A DNA stretch of 64,000 nt from Pseudomonadaceae bacterium. Lineage in GTDB: Bacteria; Pseudomonadota; Alphaproteobacteria; UBA2136; UBA6156. Positions 7,484 through 15,308 of the stretch are shown in pieces. Position 1 is the first letter of the stretch, and every line of letters starts with the position of its first letter. The DNA lies in the NCBI GenBank assembly GCA_024236095.1, contig JACKLD010000013.1, forward strand, positions 1 through 64,000, given 5' to 3'. The notes below the pieces were generated by a model. That model was not told where the DNA came from. It searched no databases and was given only the letters and a program-made list of their open reading frames with translations. The position numbers were made by a program, and so were the translations under genes.

Positions 7484-9821
7484 GGTTGTTCGTCCGCCTG
7501 TGTCCGATATTTTGGAAAAAGGGGTTCATGCGTGGCTGGTATCTCGCGGCATTTATCTTTCCGAGGACAAGATGCGCTCCCTGAAACTTGACGAGTCGTG
7601 GAATAAAAAAGCTCCCCATATTCTTGTAGCTTACGAAGACCATACACCCCACCGGACAGTGTTGGCTCAGAGCCTTACTTATGCCCAAGGCAAGCGGCCT
7701 AACCGTTTGGAGGTTTTGATTGAGGGGCGTGACGGAAAACTCCACGCTGGACGGGTGAAAGTCAACAGAGCCGAATTGCAAGGACTATCCGAAGAAATTG
7801 CCGAAGGGCGGTTTGATGTTATGGGGAGAGCGTTCTCAACAGGGCCAATCCGTCAAACGATAGGGTTGTTTTCACAAGAATGGTCTTCAACCGCCCATTA
7901 CAGTCCTCCGCACAATCATGTTGGACGCTTGGTAGAGTATGGCGTCACATGGTTGAAAGAACACATGCTTGCTCACCATGCGGCATCGCGGAGTATCCGT
8001 GGAGATAGACGATTGTTCGCCTCTGGAAAACAAGAGTTAGTTTCGATTTTCAAAGATGTAGAAATGGCCCGCAGGTGCCACTTGTTCAAGGCTTTTGTGG
8101 AGTGTCTTGACCCCAATGCCGCTCAGTTTTTGAGAGAAAGAGGCTTGGATTATAACAACATTTATGGTTGGCTTGCATATAGACATCGTCGTTTTCAGGC
8201 AGCCACGGCATTGCCAGGGCTTTTAACCGCCCTGATGCGCAAGGATATTACGGCAACCATTGACGGCGAAGGCTTGGAACATCCGCCGCCCCTTATTCCT
8301 GTTCTGCGTGAGAGCATGGTGGAGCGCCGAAAAGACATCCCTCCCAGCATTATCAAATACCTTGGCCGTAACCCGAATGTGCCCTCGTTGCTTTCGGATG
8401 CAGACTTGGCACACGCCGTGGGTGCGTTAGAGTGCATTGACCCAAGCTGGTATCCGAACACGCCCAAGGAATGGGAAGATTTCAACTTCGCCTCCAACAT
8501 TGCCAAGGTGTTCAGTCAAACCCACGGCAAGGATTACAAAGCGTGCATGGACGATATCCGCTTGATGGCGGTGAAGGGGCAGCCGCGTTGGGGTTCCATC
8601 AAGGCAGGGCTGTACGCCTTGGGAGGAAGCGAGCGTGTGCGGGATGTGGGCGACTGGCATCAGCAAGTATTACTTCCTTGTCTTGAGGCTGGACTTGGTG
8701 CTTTAGTTGAAGAACAAGGGGGAGCGTTTGACGATATTACACGTCAAGACCTTTTGACCTACGCGAAATTCAAAGCCATTGCGGGTATGACGATGCAAGC
8801 CCAACTGACAGCCTCGAACCTTTATCACGAGGCCGAGCGGTTGGCCGCTTACAGATTGCGGTTGGCGGGCATTGAATTGAAGAAACCCGTGGACGTGAGT
8901 CAGCCCACATGGCATCCGTTGGCCGCACCGATGCTGCACCGTCATTCCGCCGATGAACAAACTTTTGCTTTCTGTGTGACCGACAAGGAAGGTTTGGTGA
9001 CATTGGCCGATGTGCAAGGCCATTGCGTGTGCGGCTATGATACATCGTGCATTACAGGACGTTCCCACATTGTGGCGTTGATGAATCATGATGTGGTGAA
9101 GAGGCTTGCAGAGCTTCCCGTAGCCCCACCACCGAGCCAAACCGAGATTGATGCCTTGGCGCAATCCATCCCCCAAGGGTCGTACAAGCATCATGCCGAA
9201 AACCAAAAACTGGCCCTCATGAAATGGCAAGCCGCCAACCATGACCGCGTCAAGACCTTCCCTGAACTTTGGGAGCAATATGTGACCGAGGTCAAAGCCC
9301 GTGGTAAACGCAAGGATGAGGGCTTGCCAGACGTAACCCCTGACCTGCTGCGGTTGGCATTGGATGCGGCGAAGTATCACAACATCCCCGACCTCTGGAA
9401 AGGCATCTCCACCGTGGAGTTGGCAGATGACAATGCGGGGAACGTGACCCAACGCCAACACCAAGGCTACCCCAACAGGCGGGGAGCCACCCCTGCGGAA
9501 GCGGCGGCTATAGGAGCGTACAGAGCCGAAGCTATGGAGAATATTGACCTGAACGCAATTCAAGCTGGGCGTATGGCCATGATACAGGCTTTCCCTGACC
9601 GATACCGTCCGTATGGTCAACAACAAACACCACTTGTTGCTTTTGATTGGCGAGACGCCAACCAACGCAACCATATATTCCAAGCTGCCCGTTCCCTCTT
9701 GGCCTCGGATGCTGACAGAAACGCTAGTAACCCCCTGACATGGGCCAGAAATCGTCGGTTGGATGAAGTGTTGGGTCAATTTCTGGGAAAACAGCGGGAA
9801 GATTCGGGGTTGGAACGGTAA
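7473..9821 (+). CDS. Unrecognised 782-residue protein
   Basis: A long intact frame with a good ribosome site (GGAGAATCCA before the ATG). I cannot assign a family. There is no signal peptide, membrane segment or Walker motif. The most distinctive part is a short cysteine cluster near residues 510-520 (CVCGYDTSC, then ITGRSH). Other parts are helical and rich in tryptophan, histidine and arginine. GC content is between the AT-rich element genes and the core. It is the main cargo of the region between the two G-rich repeats. A role in conjugation or element maintenance is only a guess. Confidence 0.75.
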   Translation: MPNKVVRPPVSDILEKGVHAWLVSRGIYLSEDKMRSLKLDESWNKKAPHILVAYEDHTPHRTVLAQSLTYAQGKRPNRLEVLIEGRDGKLHAGRVKVNRAELQGLSEEIAEGRFDVMGRAFSTGPIRQTIGLFSQEWSSTAHYSPPHNHVGRLVEYGVTWLKEHMLAHHAASRSIRGDRRLFASGKQELVSIFKDVEMARRCHLFKAFVECLDPNAAQFLRERGLDYNNIYGWLAYRHRRFQAATALPGLLTALMRKDITATIDGEGLEHPPPLIPVLRESMVERRKDIPPSIIKYLGRNPNVPSLLSDADLAHAVGALECIDPSWYPNTPKEWEDFNFASNIAKVFSQTHGKDYKACMDDIRLMAVKGQPRWGSIKAGLYALGGSERVRDVGDWHQQVLLPCLEAGLGALVEEQGGAFDDITRQDLLTYAKFKAIAGMTMQAQLTASNLYHEAERLAAYRLRLAGIELKKPVDVSQPTWHPLAAPMLHRHSADEQTFAFCVTDKEGLVTLADVQGHCVCGYDTSCITGRSHIVALMNHDVVKRLAELPVAPPPSQTEIDALAQSIPQGSYKHHAENQKLALMKWQAANHDRVKTFPELWEQYVTEVKARGKRKDEGLPDVTPDLLRLALDAAKYHNIPDLWKGISTVELADDNAGNVTQRQHQGYPNRRGATPAEAAAIGAYRAEAMENIDLNAIQAGRMAMIQAFPDRYRPYGQQQTPLVAFDWRDANQRNHIFQAARSLLASDADRNASNPLTWARNRRLDEVLGQFLGKQREDSGLER

Positions 9822-9950
9822 TCACCCCCAAACCCACCACTCCACCCCCAGACCAAGCATAAAGCCCCAAAGGGTGAAGGCGGTGAAGACGATAACCATT
9901 TCGGGGCGGCCCGCGGGTTCAACATGGGGAGGGGGGAGATTGTCGGGCAT
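9822..9950 (-). CDS. Small single-pass membrane protein (42 aa)
   Basis: The frame starts at an ATG at 9950 with AAGGA seven bases upstream and stops one base after the end of the convergent 782-residue gene. The product has a proline-rich leader (MPDNLPPPH) and one hydrophobic segment (about residues 18-42, with a tryptophan-rich end). Length, ribosome site and composition suggest a genuine small membrane protein. I do not know its family. Confidence 0.5.
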   Translation of the reverse strand: MPDNLPPPHVEPAGRPEMVIVFTAFTLWGFMLGLGVEWWVWG

Positions 9951-10292
9951 GGTTGTGTCCTTTGTCGGTTCAAACAAAAGCCACCCGATAAAAGAGTGGC
10001 TGGGTGTTAAGAACCGCTTTAGGACGGCGCGGGGCTTTTCAGCTTACGCCTTGGACATGACACCGCCACCCAGCCACAATGTAGCTGTCGTGAACGCGTC
10101 ATAATACGCGAACAGCACCTTCTGGCGGTGCCCTGCCATCCTATATTCGGGGCTATCAATCCCCAGAGATGAGAACAATCTCAAACTCCGCCTGTACGAT
10201 GGGCGGATTTGGCTTGTACGTCAAGCGGCGTTGGACGATACTGGCCGCGGGTGGATGAATAACCCCTGCTGTGGAGGGTAGAGAATGCTTGT
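9951..10292. other. Non-coding stretch with several short hairpins
   Basis: No gene is supported between the small membrane protein and the right G-rich repeat. GCCAC/GTGGC pair around 9981-10001. Between about 10155 and 10210 three short stems follow each other (GGGG/CCCC, GAGA/TCTC, CCGCC/GGCGG). They could be a terminator region for uppP on the minus strand or an unrecognised small RNA. No match to a known RNA family was recognised. Confidence 0.35.
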
Positions 10293-10312
10293 GGGGGCAT
10301 TTTTGGGGGCAT
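10293..10312 (+). repeat. G-rich 20-mer, right copy (GGGGGCATTTTTGGGGGCAT)
   Basis: This 20-mer matches the copy at 5943-5962 at 18 of 20 positions and in the same orientation. The two copies enclose about 4.3 kb of non-core DNA, and the core gene uppP begins about 70 bp further on. It is therefore likely the right edge of the decayed element. Confidence 0.5.
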
Positions 10313-10384
10313 CCTGATTATTCATACCGTTATTTTTGTATTTATAACAAATCACTATGCGGCTGGTTGGGATGTTGTCCTATT

Positions 10385-11203
10385 TTAAAGTGCGAAAAGT
10401 CCCACCAAAACCAACCCCAACACAATCCGGTAAACCACAAACGGCACATAGCCCACCCGCGCGCACCACTCCACCAGCAGCTTGATGCCAATCAGCCCGC
10501 ACACGAACGATACTGCCGCCCCCGTCAACAACGTGCTGCCCGCATTGTGCCAATTCAACTCGCTGGAAATATCGCCGAGGCTCAGCAGCATGGCCAGCGT
10601 AATGGTGGGTATCGCCATCAGGCTGCCAAAGTGCCCGGCCAACTCGCGGGTGGCCCCCATCGCCCGCCCGCCGGTCACACAGATGCCGCTGCGCGACACC
10701 CCCGGCACCAGCGCCATGGCCTGATACACCCCCCACATCAGCGCCGTGGGCAGGGAAATATCATCCACCGTGCGCAATACATCGGCGGGCCGCCGCCGCG
10801 CCAGCACGTCGGCGTACCACAGCAACAGGCCGAACACGATGCTGGTAAACGCCAGCAACAGCACGTCACGCCCATAGCTTTCAATCACGTCCTTCACCGC
10901 CAAGCCCGCCAAGCCCACCGGAATGGTCGCCGTCACCAAATTCACCACCAGCCGCGCCCCGCTGTCGCGATACCGTCCGGTCAGCAAGCTCACCAACCCG
11001 CCAAACATCGCCGCCACATCGCGCCGGAAGTACACCAGCACCGCCCCCAACGTGCCGAAATGCAGGGAAATATCAAAAATCAGCCCTTGGTCTTCCCACC
11101 CCAGCAAGTGAGGCACCAGCACCAAATGCCCACTGCTGGAAATCGGTAAAAACTCGGTAATACCCTGCACCACCGCCAACACCACCAAATGCAAAAAGTC
11201 CAT
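10385..11203 (-). CDS. uppP: Undecaprenyl-diphosphate phosphatase
   Basis: A 272-residue integral membrane protein of the UppP/BacA family. It carries the signature QGITEFLPISSSGHL (about residues 12-26) and PGVSRSG (about 165-171), which together form the active site that removes one phosphate from undecaprenyl diphosphate outside the membrane, recycling the lipid carrier for peptidoglycan. About eight hydrophobic segments are visible. The ATG at 11203 has AGGGAG upstream and overlaps the Nudix stop (TGATG). It is the last gene of a long minus-strand run from aspS. Confidence 0.96.
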   Translation of the reverse strand: MDFLHLVVLAVVQGITEFLPISSSGHLVLVPHLLGWEDQGLIFDISLHFGTLGAVLVYFRRDVAAMFGGLVSLLTGRYRDSGARLVVNLVTATIPVGLAGLAVKDVIESYGRDVLLLAFTSIVFGLLLWYADVLARRRPADVLRTVDDISLPTALMWGVYQAMALVPGVSRSGICVTGGRAMGATRELAGHFGSLMAIPTITLAMLLSLGDISSELNWHNAGSTLLTGAAVSFVCGLIGIKLLVEWCARVGYVPFVVYRIVLGLVLVGLFAL

Positions 11204-11742
11204 CACACAAGCTCCCTGATGCGTTGCCACATGGGTTGATAAAGAGGTTCGAGGAGAGGGGGGACGATATCGGGTCGAAAACCTGGATGGATAGCAGCCA
11301 GTGGAATAAGGGCGAAGCCCGCACCGTCACCTTTCTCAGCCCTTAAATTGTTTGGATTGCCTCTGAAAAGATATAGGTAGCTGACCCGAAAAGGTTTGTT
11401 GTACAAGCCGTTGACATCATCATGGGTGGTGATAGCTACTTTAACGAGTTCAGTAAGGTCTTCAGGGCGGATGTGGATGCCTGTTTCTTCTTCAACTTCT
11501 CGTATGGCCGCCTCAAGATATGTCTGGCCAAGCTCCACATGGCCTCCCGCCGTTGAGGTCAACAAGTTCGGGAAAGTATCCTTGGTCGGAGACCGCCGCT
11601 GGAACACAACCTCCCGCTCCGGCGTCACAAACCACACATGCACCTCGCGGTGCCTCAGACCTTCCCGGTGAATGTCCGAACGCAGCCGCTGGCCGACAAT
11701 GACATCATTCTCATCCACAACATCCAGAAGACCGTCGGCCAT
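11203..11742 (-). CDS. Nudix hydrolase (isopentenyl isomerase-like subgroup)
   Basis: A Nudix protein of about 179 residues starting at the ATG at 11742, 20 bases after the trxA stop; an upstream in-frame ATG at 11784 would overlap trxA. The Nudix box spans about residues 66-88 and ends in REVEEETGI, but the first conserved glutamate of the box is replaced by glutamine (GHVELGQ). Surrounding motifs (VHVWFVTPEREVVFQRRS) fit the subgroup of IDI-like Nudix enzymes. The substrate is unknown. It is coupled to uppP, which may only reflect compact gene order. Confidence 0.85.
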   Translation of the reverse strand: MADGLLDVVDENDVIVGQRLRSDIHREGLRHREVHVWFVTPEREVVFQRRSPTKDTFPNLLTSTAGGHVELGQTYLEAAIREVEEETGIHIRPEDLTELVKVAITTHDDVNGLYNKPFRVSYLYLFRGNPNNLRAEKGDGAGFALIPLAAIHPGFRPDIVPPLLEPLYQPMWQRIRELV

Positions 11743-11762
11743 GGCGGGTTCCAGCGCCGTAC

Positions 11763-12083
11763 TTACGCCTGGCTCTCCATCCACTTCACCAACTCGTCCT
11801 TGCTGCGCAGGCCGACCAGGCTGGAGATGGGCTTACCGCCCTTGAACGCCACCAGCGTGGGGATACTGCGCACGCCGTAACTGCTGGGCGTTTGCAGGTT
11901 TTCTTCGATGTTCATTTTCACCACCTTCACGTTGCTGACGGCAGCGGCGGCCTCATCAAGCACCGGCGCCAGTGCCTTGCACGGGCCGCACCAGCTGGCC
12001 CAAAAGTCCACCACCACGGTCTCGCCGCTGCTCAGTACGGAATCGTTGAAGTCGGCGTCGGTTACGCTGGTCACGTTGCTCAT
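11763..12083 (-). CDS. trxA: Thioredoxin
   Basis: A 106-residue thioredoxin with the active site WCGPCK (about residues 29-34) and the cis-proline motif SIPTLVAF (about 73-80). It reduces protein disulfides in the cytoplasm, and its likely reductase is TrxB, about 17 kb away. The ATG at 12083 has GGGGAG upstream, favouring it over a start ten codons earlier. It follows addA after 33 bp, the arrangement commonly seen in alphaproteobacteria. Confidence 0.95.
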   Translation of the reverse strand: MSNVTSVTDADFNDSVLSSGETVVVDFWASWCGPCKALAPVLDEAAAAVSNVKVVKMNIEENLQTPSSYGVRSIPTLVAFKGGKPISSLVGLRSKDELVKWMESQA

Positions 12084-12116
12084 TGGAAGGCTCCCCTTGT
12101 TGTTTGCCGTCACAGG

Positions 12117-15100
12117 CTACGGCGCAACGGCCCCAACGTCAACCTCCGCCAGCGTGGCGGTTGCCGTCCATACCACCGCCGCCTGCAACGGCGCATAACC
12201 CCCCAGCCGCAACGCTGCCGCATAACCTTGCAATTGCCGCACATAATCGGCGGGCACCGTGGCGGGCGGCACGGGCTCGGTCTTGAAGTCCAGCACCCAC
12301 CACACGCCGTCCACCTGTACCAAACGGTCAATCCGGCCAATACCCCTCGCCGTGGCCACCGCCACCTCGGCCTGCCCGCTTGTAAGGAACTGCGGCAATG
12401 CTGCCATCACTCCCATCACTTCGGCCACCATCGCGGCCCGCGCCGAAGCCGCCATCGCCGGTGCCAACCGTGCCGCCATCGCGTCTGCCACTGTTTCCCT
12501 CATCTCGGCCGCCACGTCCGGCAAGACTTCCAGCAGGCGGTGCATCACCTCGCCCCGCGCCAGTTCGTCACTGTCCAACCTTGCCACCAGCTGCGGTACG
12601 GGCGGCAACGGTGTGGGGAGGGCCGTCTCTGGCACAGGTTGCGGTGCGGCATAGGCAGGCGCCTCCCGTTGCCAAACCTTGACGCCGTTTTCCTCCGTCC
12701 AGTCAATGTCCGCCGCCGCCACATGGGCATACCAACTGCCCTCCGGCGCAGCCACGTTACCCGTTTTGTCCGGCGTGCCCCACCCGGCCACCACCAGCAT
12801 GTCGGCCGGACGGGTCAGCGCCACATACAGTGCCCGCAAATGGTCGGCCTGCAAACGCTGCCGCTCGGCCTCTTTCCAGCCCTGCAACGCAGGCGTGGTC
12901 TTGCCCTCGGCAGGTTTCCACACCACCGCCAGCGGGTTGCCCGCCGCATCTTCATCCCACAACAGTTTGTCTCTAGCGCCGTTCTTGGGCTTTTCCGCCG
13001 CATCGGCCAAATACACCAGCGGTGCCTGCAATCCCTTGGCCTTGAACACCGTCATCACCCGCACCCGGTTGCCGCCTGCCGCCATTGCCACGGGCAGATT
13101 GTCCTGCAACTTCGCCAACAAATCCGTCACATGCGGAACCCCCAATGCCGCCTCCAACAATACATTCGCCGCTGCCTGCACATCCGCTGCATCGCCGCCA
13201 TAGCCCGCCACACGCGGCCCCGCCAGCAACCACGCCAACGCGCCGTGAGGCCCCTGCGCCGCCAGCACCGCCGCACCATGTTGCAACCAATCCGCCGTGG
13301 CACTATCCACCGTGGCCAAATGCCCCAGCCACGGCCCATCGCCCGCCAGCCTGAAAAGCGCCAACAACCGCTCATCATCCCACCCGACCAGCGGGCTTTT
13401 CAACACCTGTGCCAACGCGGCGTTGTCGCGTCCGTTGGCCAACACCCGCAGCCATGCCACTGCATCTTCGGTAAGCGCCGCCGCGCCCAACTTGGTGGAA
13501 ACCGTCTGCACCGGCACCCCGCCATGGGCCAAGGCCGCCCCAACCTGTGCCGCCGTGGTGTTGTCATCTACCAACACCAGAACATCACCGTAAGATAGCG
13601 GCTTGCCGGTGCTTGGCATCACCATGCCCGATACAAGCTTGGCTTGAATGTCCGCCATAATCCGCATCGCCACCTGTTGCGCCCCGCGTGCCTCGTTCTC
13701 CGGAGGCGCAGGCGGTGCCCAGCCGTCATGGTTTACTTTGTCGGATTTGGCAATCTCCACCAAGGGCCACAACTCTACCCGCCCGCCGCCATTGTCCCAA
13801 ACAGATTCATGCACCTGCCACCCGTCCGTTTCTCCCAATACCGCCGCCGCGGCATCGCCGCCTGCAAACACCGCGTCCACCACATCCAACACCGTCTGGT
13901 TGGTGCGGAAACTCACCGTCATCGGCACCACCGCAAAATGCTCGGTATTGCCTTGTTCCATCCGTTCCGCCAGCAGGCGAAACAACGTCGGCGCCGCGCC
14001 CTGAAAGCGGTAAATGCTCTGCTTCAAATCGCCCACCGCAAACACCGTGCGCACCGCCTCCGGCTCGGCCAGCAGCTCCGCCGCCAGCAGGTTGAAAATG
14101 CGGTGCTGCACGCCGCTGTTGTCTTGCCCTTCATCCAGCAACAGGTGGCGGATGCGCCGGTCCAGCCGGTAATGCACCCATGCACTGTCGGCACCGGAGA
14201 GAACCCGCTCCAGCCCCGTCACCATGTCGTCAAAGTCCAGCGCCCGGGCTTCCTGCTTGCTGGCCATATAAGCCGCCTGCATTGCTACGCTCGATACCAG
14301 CAAGGCTTCGGTCAGGCGATACGTCTCCGCCGCACAGTCGGCCAAGTGCGCCGCCAACACCCGCTCCTGCAAGCGCTGCATATCCTCCATCCGCACACCC
14401 AGCAGCGCCGCCGCCTTGGCATCTGCCAGCTTGACAGCCTTGTAGGTGCTGCCCAAAAACGCTGCCCGCCATGCCTCGTCCGTATCTTCCGCAAGCAGGG
14501 TATCCACTTTGGCTGCCCGCTTGGCATCATTGGCGCCACCGCTGGCCTGCAAGGCCGAAATCCACGCCTCCAGCAAGCCTCTCTCGGCAGTTACTTGCGG
14601 CCATGGCGCGGGAGAGTCCAACTCCAACGTTCCGTACAAATCGGCCAACGTGGCTTCCACCCCGCCATGACGCCGCAACACCGCCAACAGCCGTCCCCAA
14701 CTCCCCACCAAGGTGGCGGTCAACTCTTCCAGCGAACTGTCGGCCATCGTCGCCAGCAACGTGTCCAGCGCGTTCTGCACTGCATCATCGCCATCCAGAA
14801 GAGTGCGATGGAACGCCTCCCGCAACAGCGCCGCTTGCCGTACCTCATCGGCCACTATCGCCCCGTCGGCCAACCCGGCCTCACGCGGAAACCGCGCCAG
14901 CACCATCTGCCCGTAGCCGTGGTGGGTGGTAATCACCGGCGGCTGCTCCAGCACCAGCTGCGGCAATGCCCGTGCCCGTATCAGCATGTCATCGTTCGGA
15001 ACGCGGCCAATAATCTCTCGGATTGCCGCCCGCAAATCCTCCTCCGGCAGCGTGGCCCAAGCCATAATTCGTGCCGGCAGGCGCGCCGCCATTTCGCGGG

Positions 15101-15308
15101 CCACTTCCTTGGTGAAGGTCAACGCCACAATCTGCGCAGGCTGCAAGTCCGGGTCGGTCAGCAGCAAGGCCAGCATTCGCCGCGTCAGCACCTCGGTTTT
15201 GCCGGTGCCCGCGTTGGCCGAGACCCACACATGCCTGCGCGGGTGCGCCGCTACCTGCTGCATGGCGTTGGCCTGTTGCAAGCGTTCGGGGTTGGTGTGC
15301 CGCATCAT
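12117..15308 (-). CDS. addA: Double-strand break repair helicase-nuclease AddA
   Basis: A 1063-residue UvrD-type helicase with a C-terminal nuclease domain. Seen in order: Walker A SANAGTGKTEVLTRR (about residue 30), the Walker B region LLLDEGQDNS (about 375), the motif VGDLKQSIYRFQGA, and near the C-terminus the nuclease motif LDFKTE followed by YVRQLQGYA. AddA forms a complex with AddB that resects DNA ends for RecA loading. The ATG at 15308 overlaps the addB stop (ATGA), whereas the open frame extends much further upstream inside addB. Length is usual for alphaproteobacterial AddA. Confidence 0.96.
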   Translation of the reverse strand: MMRHTNPERLQQANAMQQVAAHPRRHVWVSANAGTGKTEVLTRRMLALLLTDPDLQPAQIVALTFTKEVAREMAARLPARIMAWATLPEEDLRAAIREIIGRVPNDDMLIRARALPQLVLEQPPVITTHHGYGQMVLARFPREAGLADGAIVADEVRQAALLREAFHRTLLDGDDAVQNALDTLLATMADSSLEELTATLVGSWGRLLAVLRRHGGVEATLADLYGTLELDSPAPWPQVTAERGLLEAWISALQASGGANDAKRAAKVDTLLAEDTDEAWRAAFLGSTYKAVKLADAKAAALLGVRMEDMQRLQERVLAAHLADCAAETYRLTEALLVSSVAMQAAYMASKQEARALDFDDMVTGLERVLSGADSAWVHYRLDRRIRHLLLDEGQDNSGVQHRIFNLLAAELLAEPEAVRTVFAVGDLKQSIYRFQGAAPTLFRLLAERMEQGNTEHFAVVPMTVSFRTNQTVLDVVDAVFAGGDAAAAVLGETDGWQVHESVWDNGGGRVELWPLVEIAKSDKVNHDGWAPPAPPENEARGAQQVAMRIMADIQAKLVSGMVMPSTGKPLSYGDVLVLVDDNTTAAQVGAALAHGGVPVQTVSTKLGAAALTEDAVAWLRVLANGRDNAALAQVLKSPLVGWDDERLLALFRLAGDGPWLGHLATVDSATADWLQHGAAVLAAQGPHGALAWLLAGPRVAGYGGDAADVQAAANVLLEAALGVPHVTDLLAKLQDNLPVAMAAGGNRVRVMTVFKAKGLQAPLVYLADAAEKPKNGARDKLLWDEDAAGNPLAVVWKPAEGKTTPALQGWKEAERQRLQADHLRALYVALTRPADMLVVAGWGTPDKTGNVAAPEGSWYAHVAAADIDWTEENGVKVWQREAPAYAAPQPVPETALPTPLPPVPQLVARLDSDELARGEVMHRLLEVLPDVAAEMRETVADAMAARLAPAMAASARAAMVAEVMGVMAALPQFLTSGQAEVAVATARGIGRIDRLVQVDGVWWVLDFKTEPVPPATVPADYVRQLQGYAAALRLGGYAPLQAAVVWTATATLAEVDVGAVAP

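Noticed and set aside
10271..11149. Plus-strand frame opposite uppP
   Set aside because: Gln/His/Arg-rich shadow of the real UppP gene.
11892..13598. Plus-strand open frame (568 codons) opposite addA and trxA
   Set aside because: Same reason: low-complexity antisense frame without a ribosome site.
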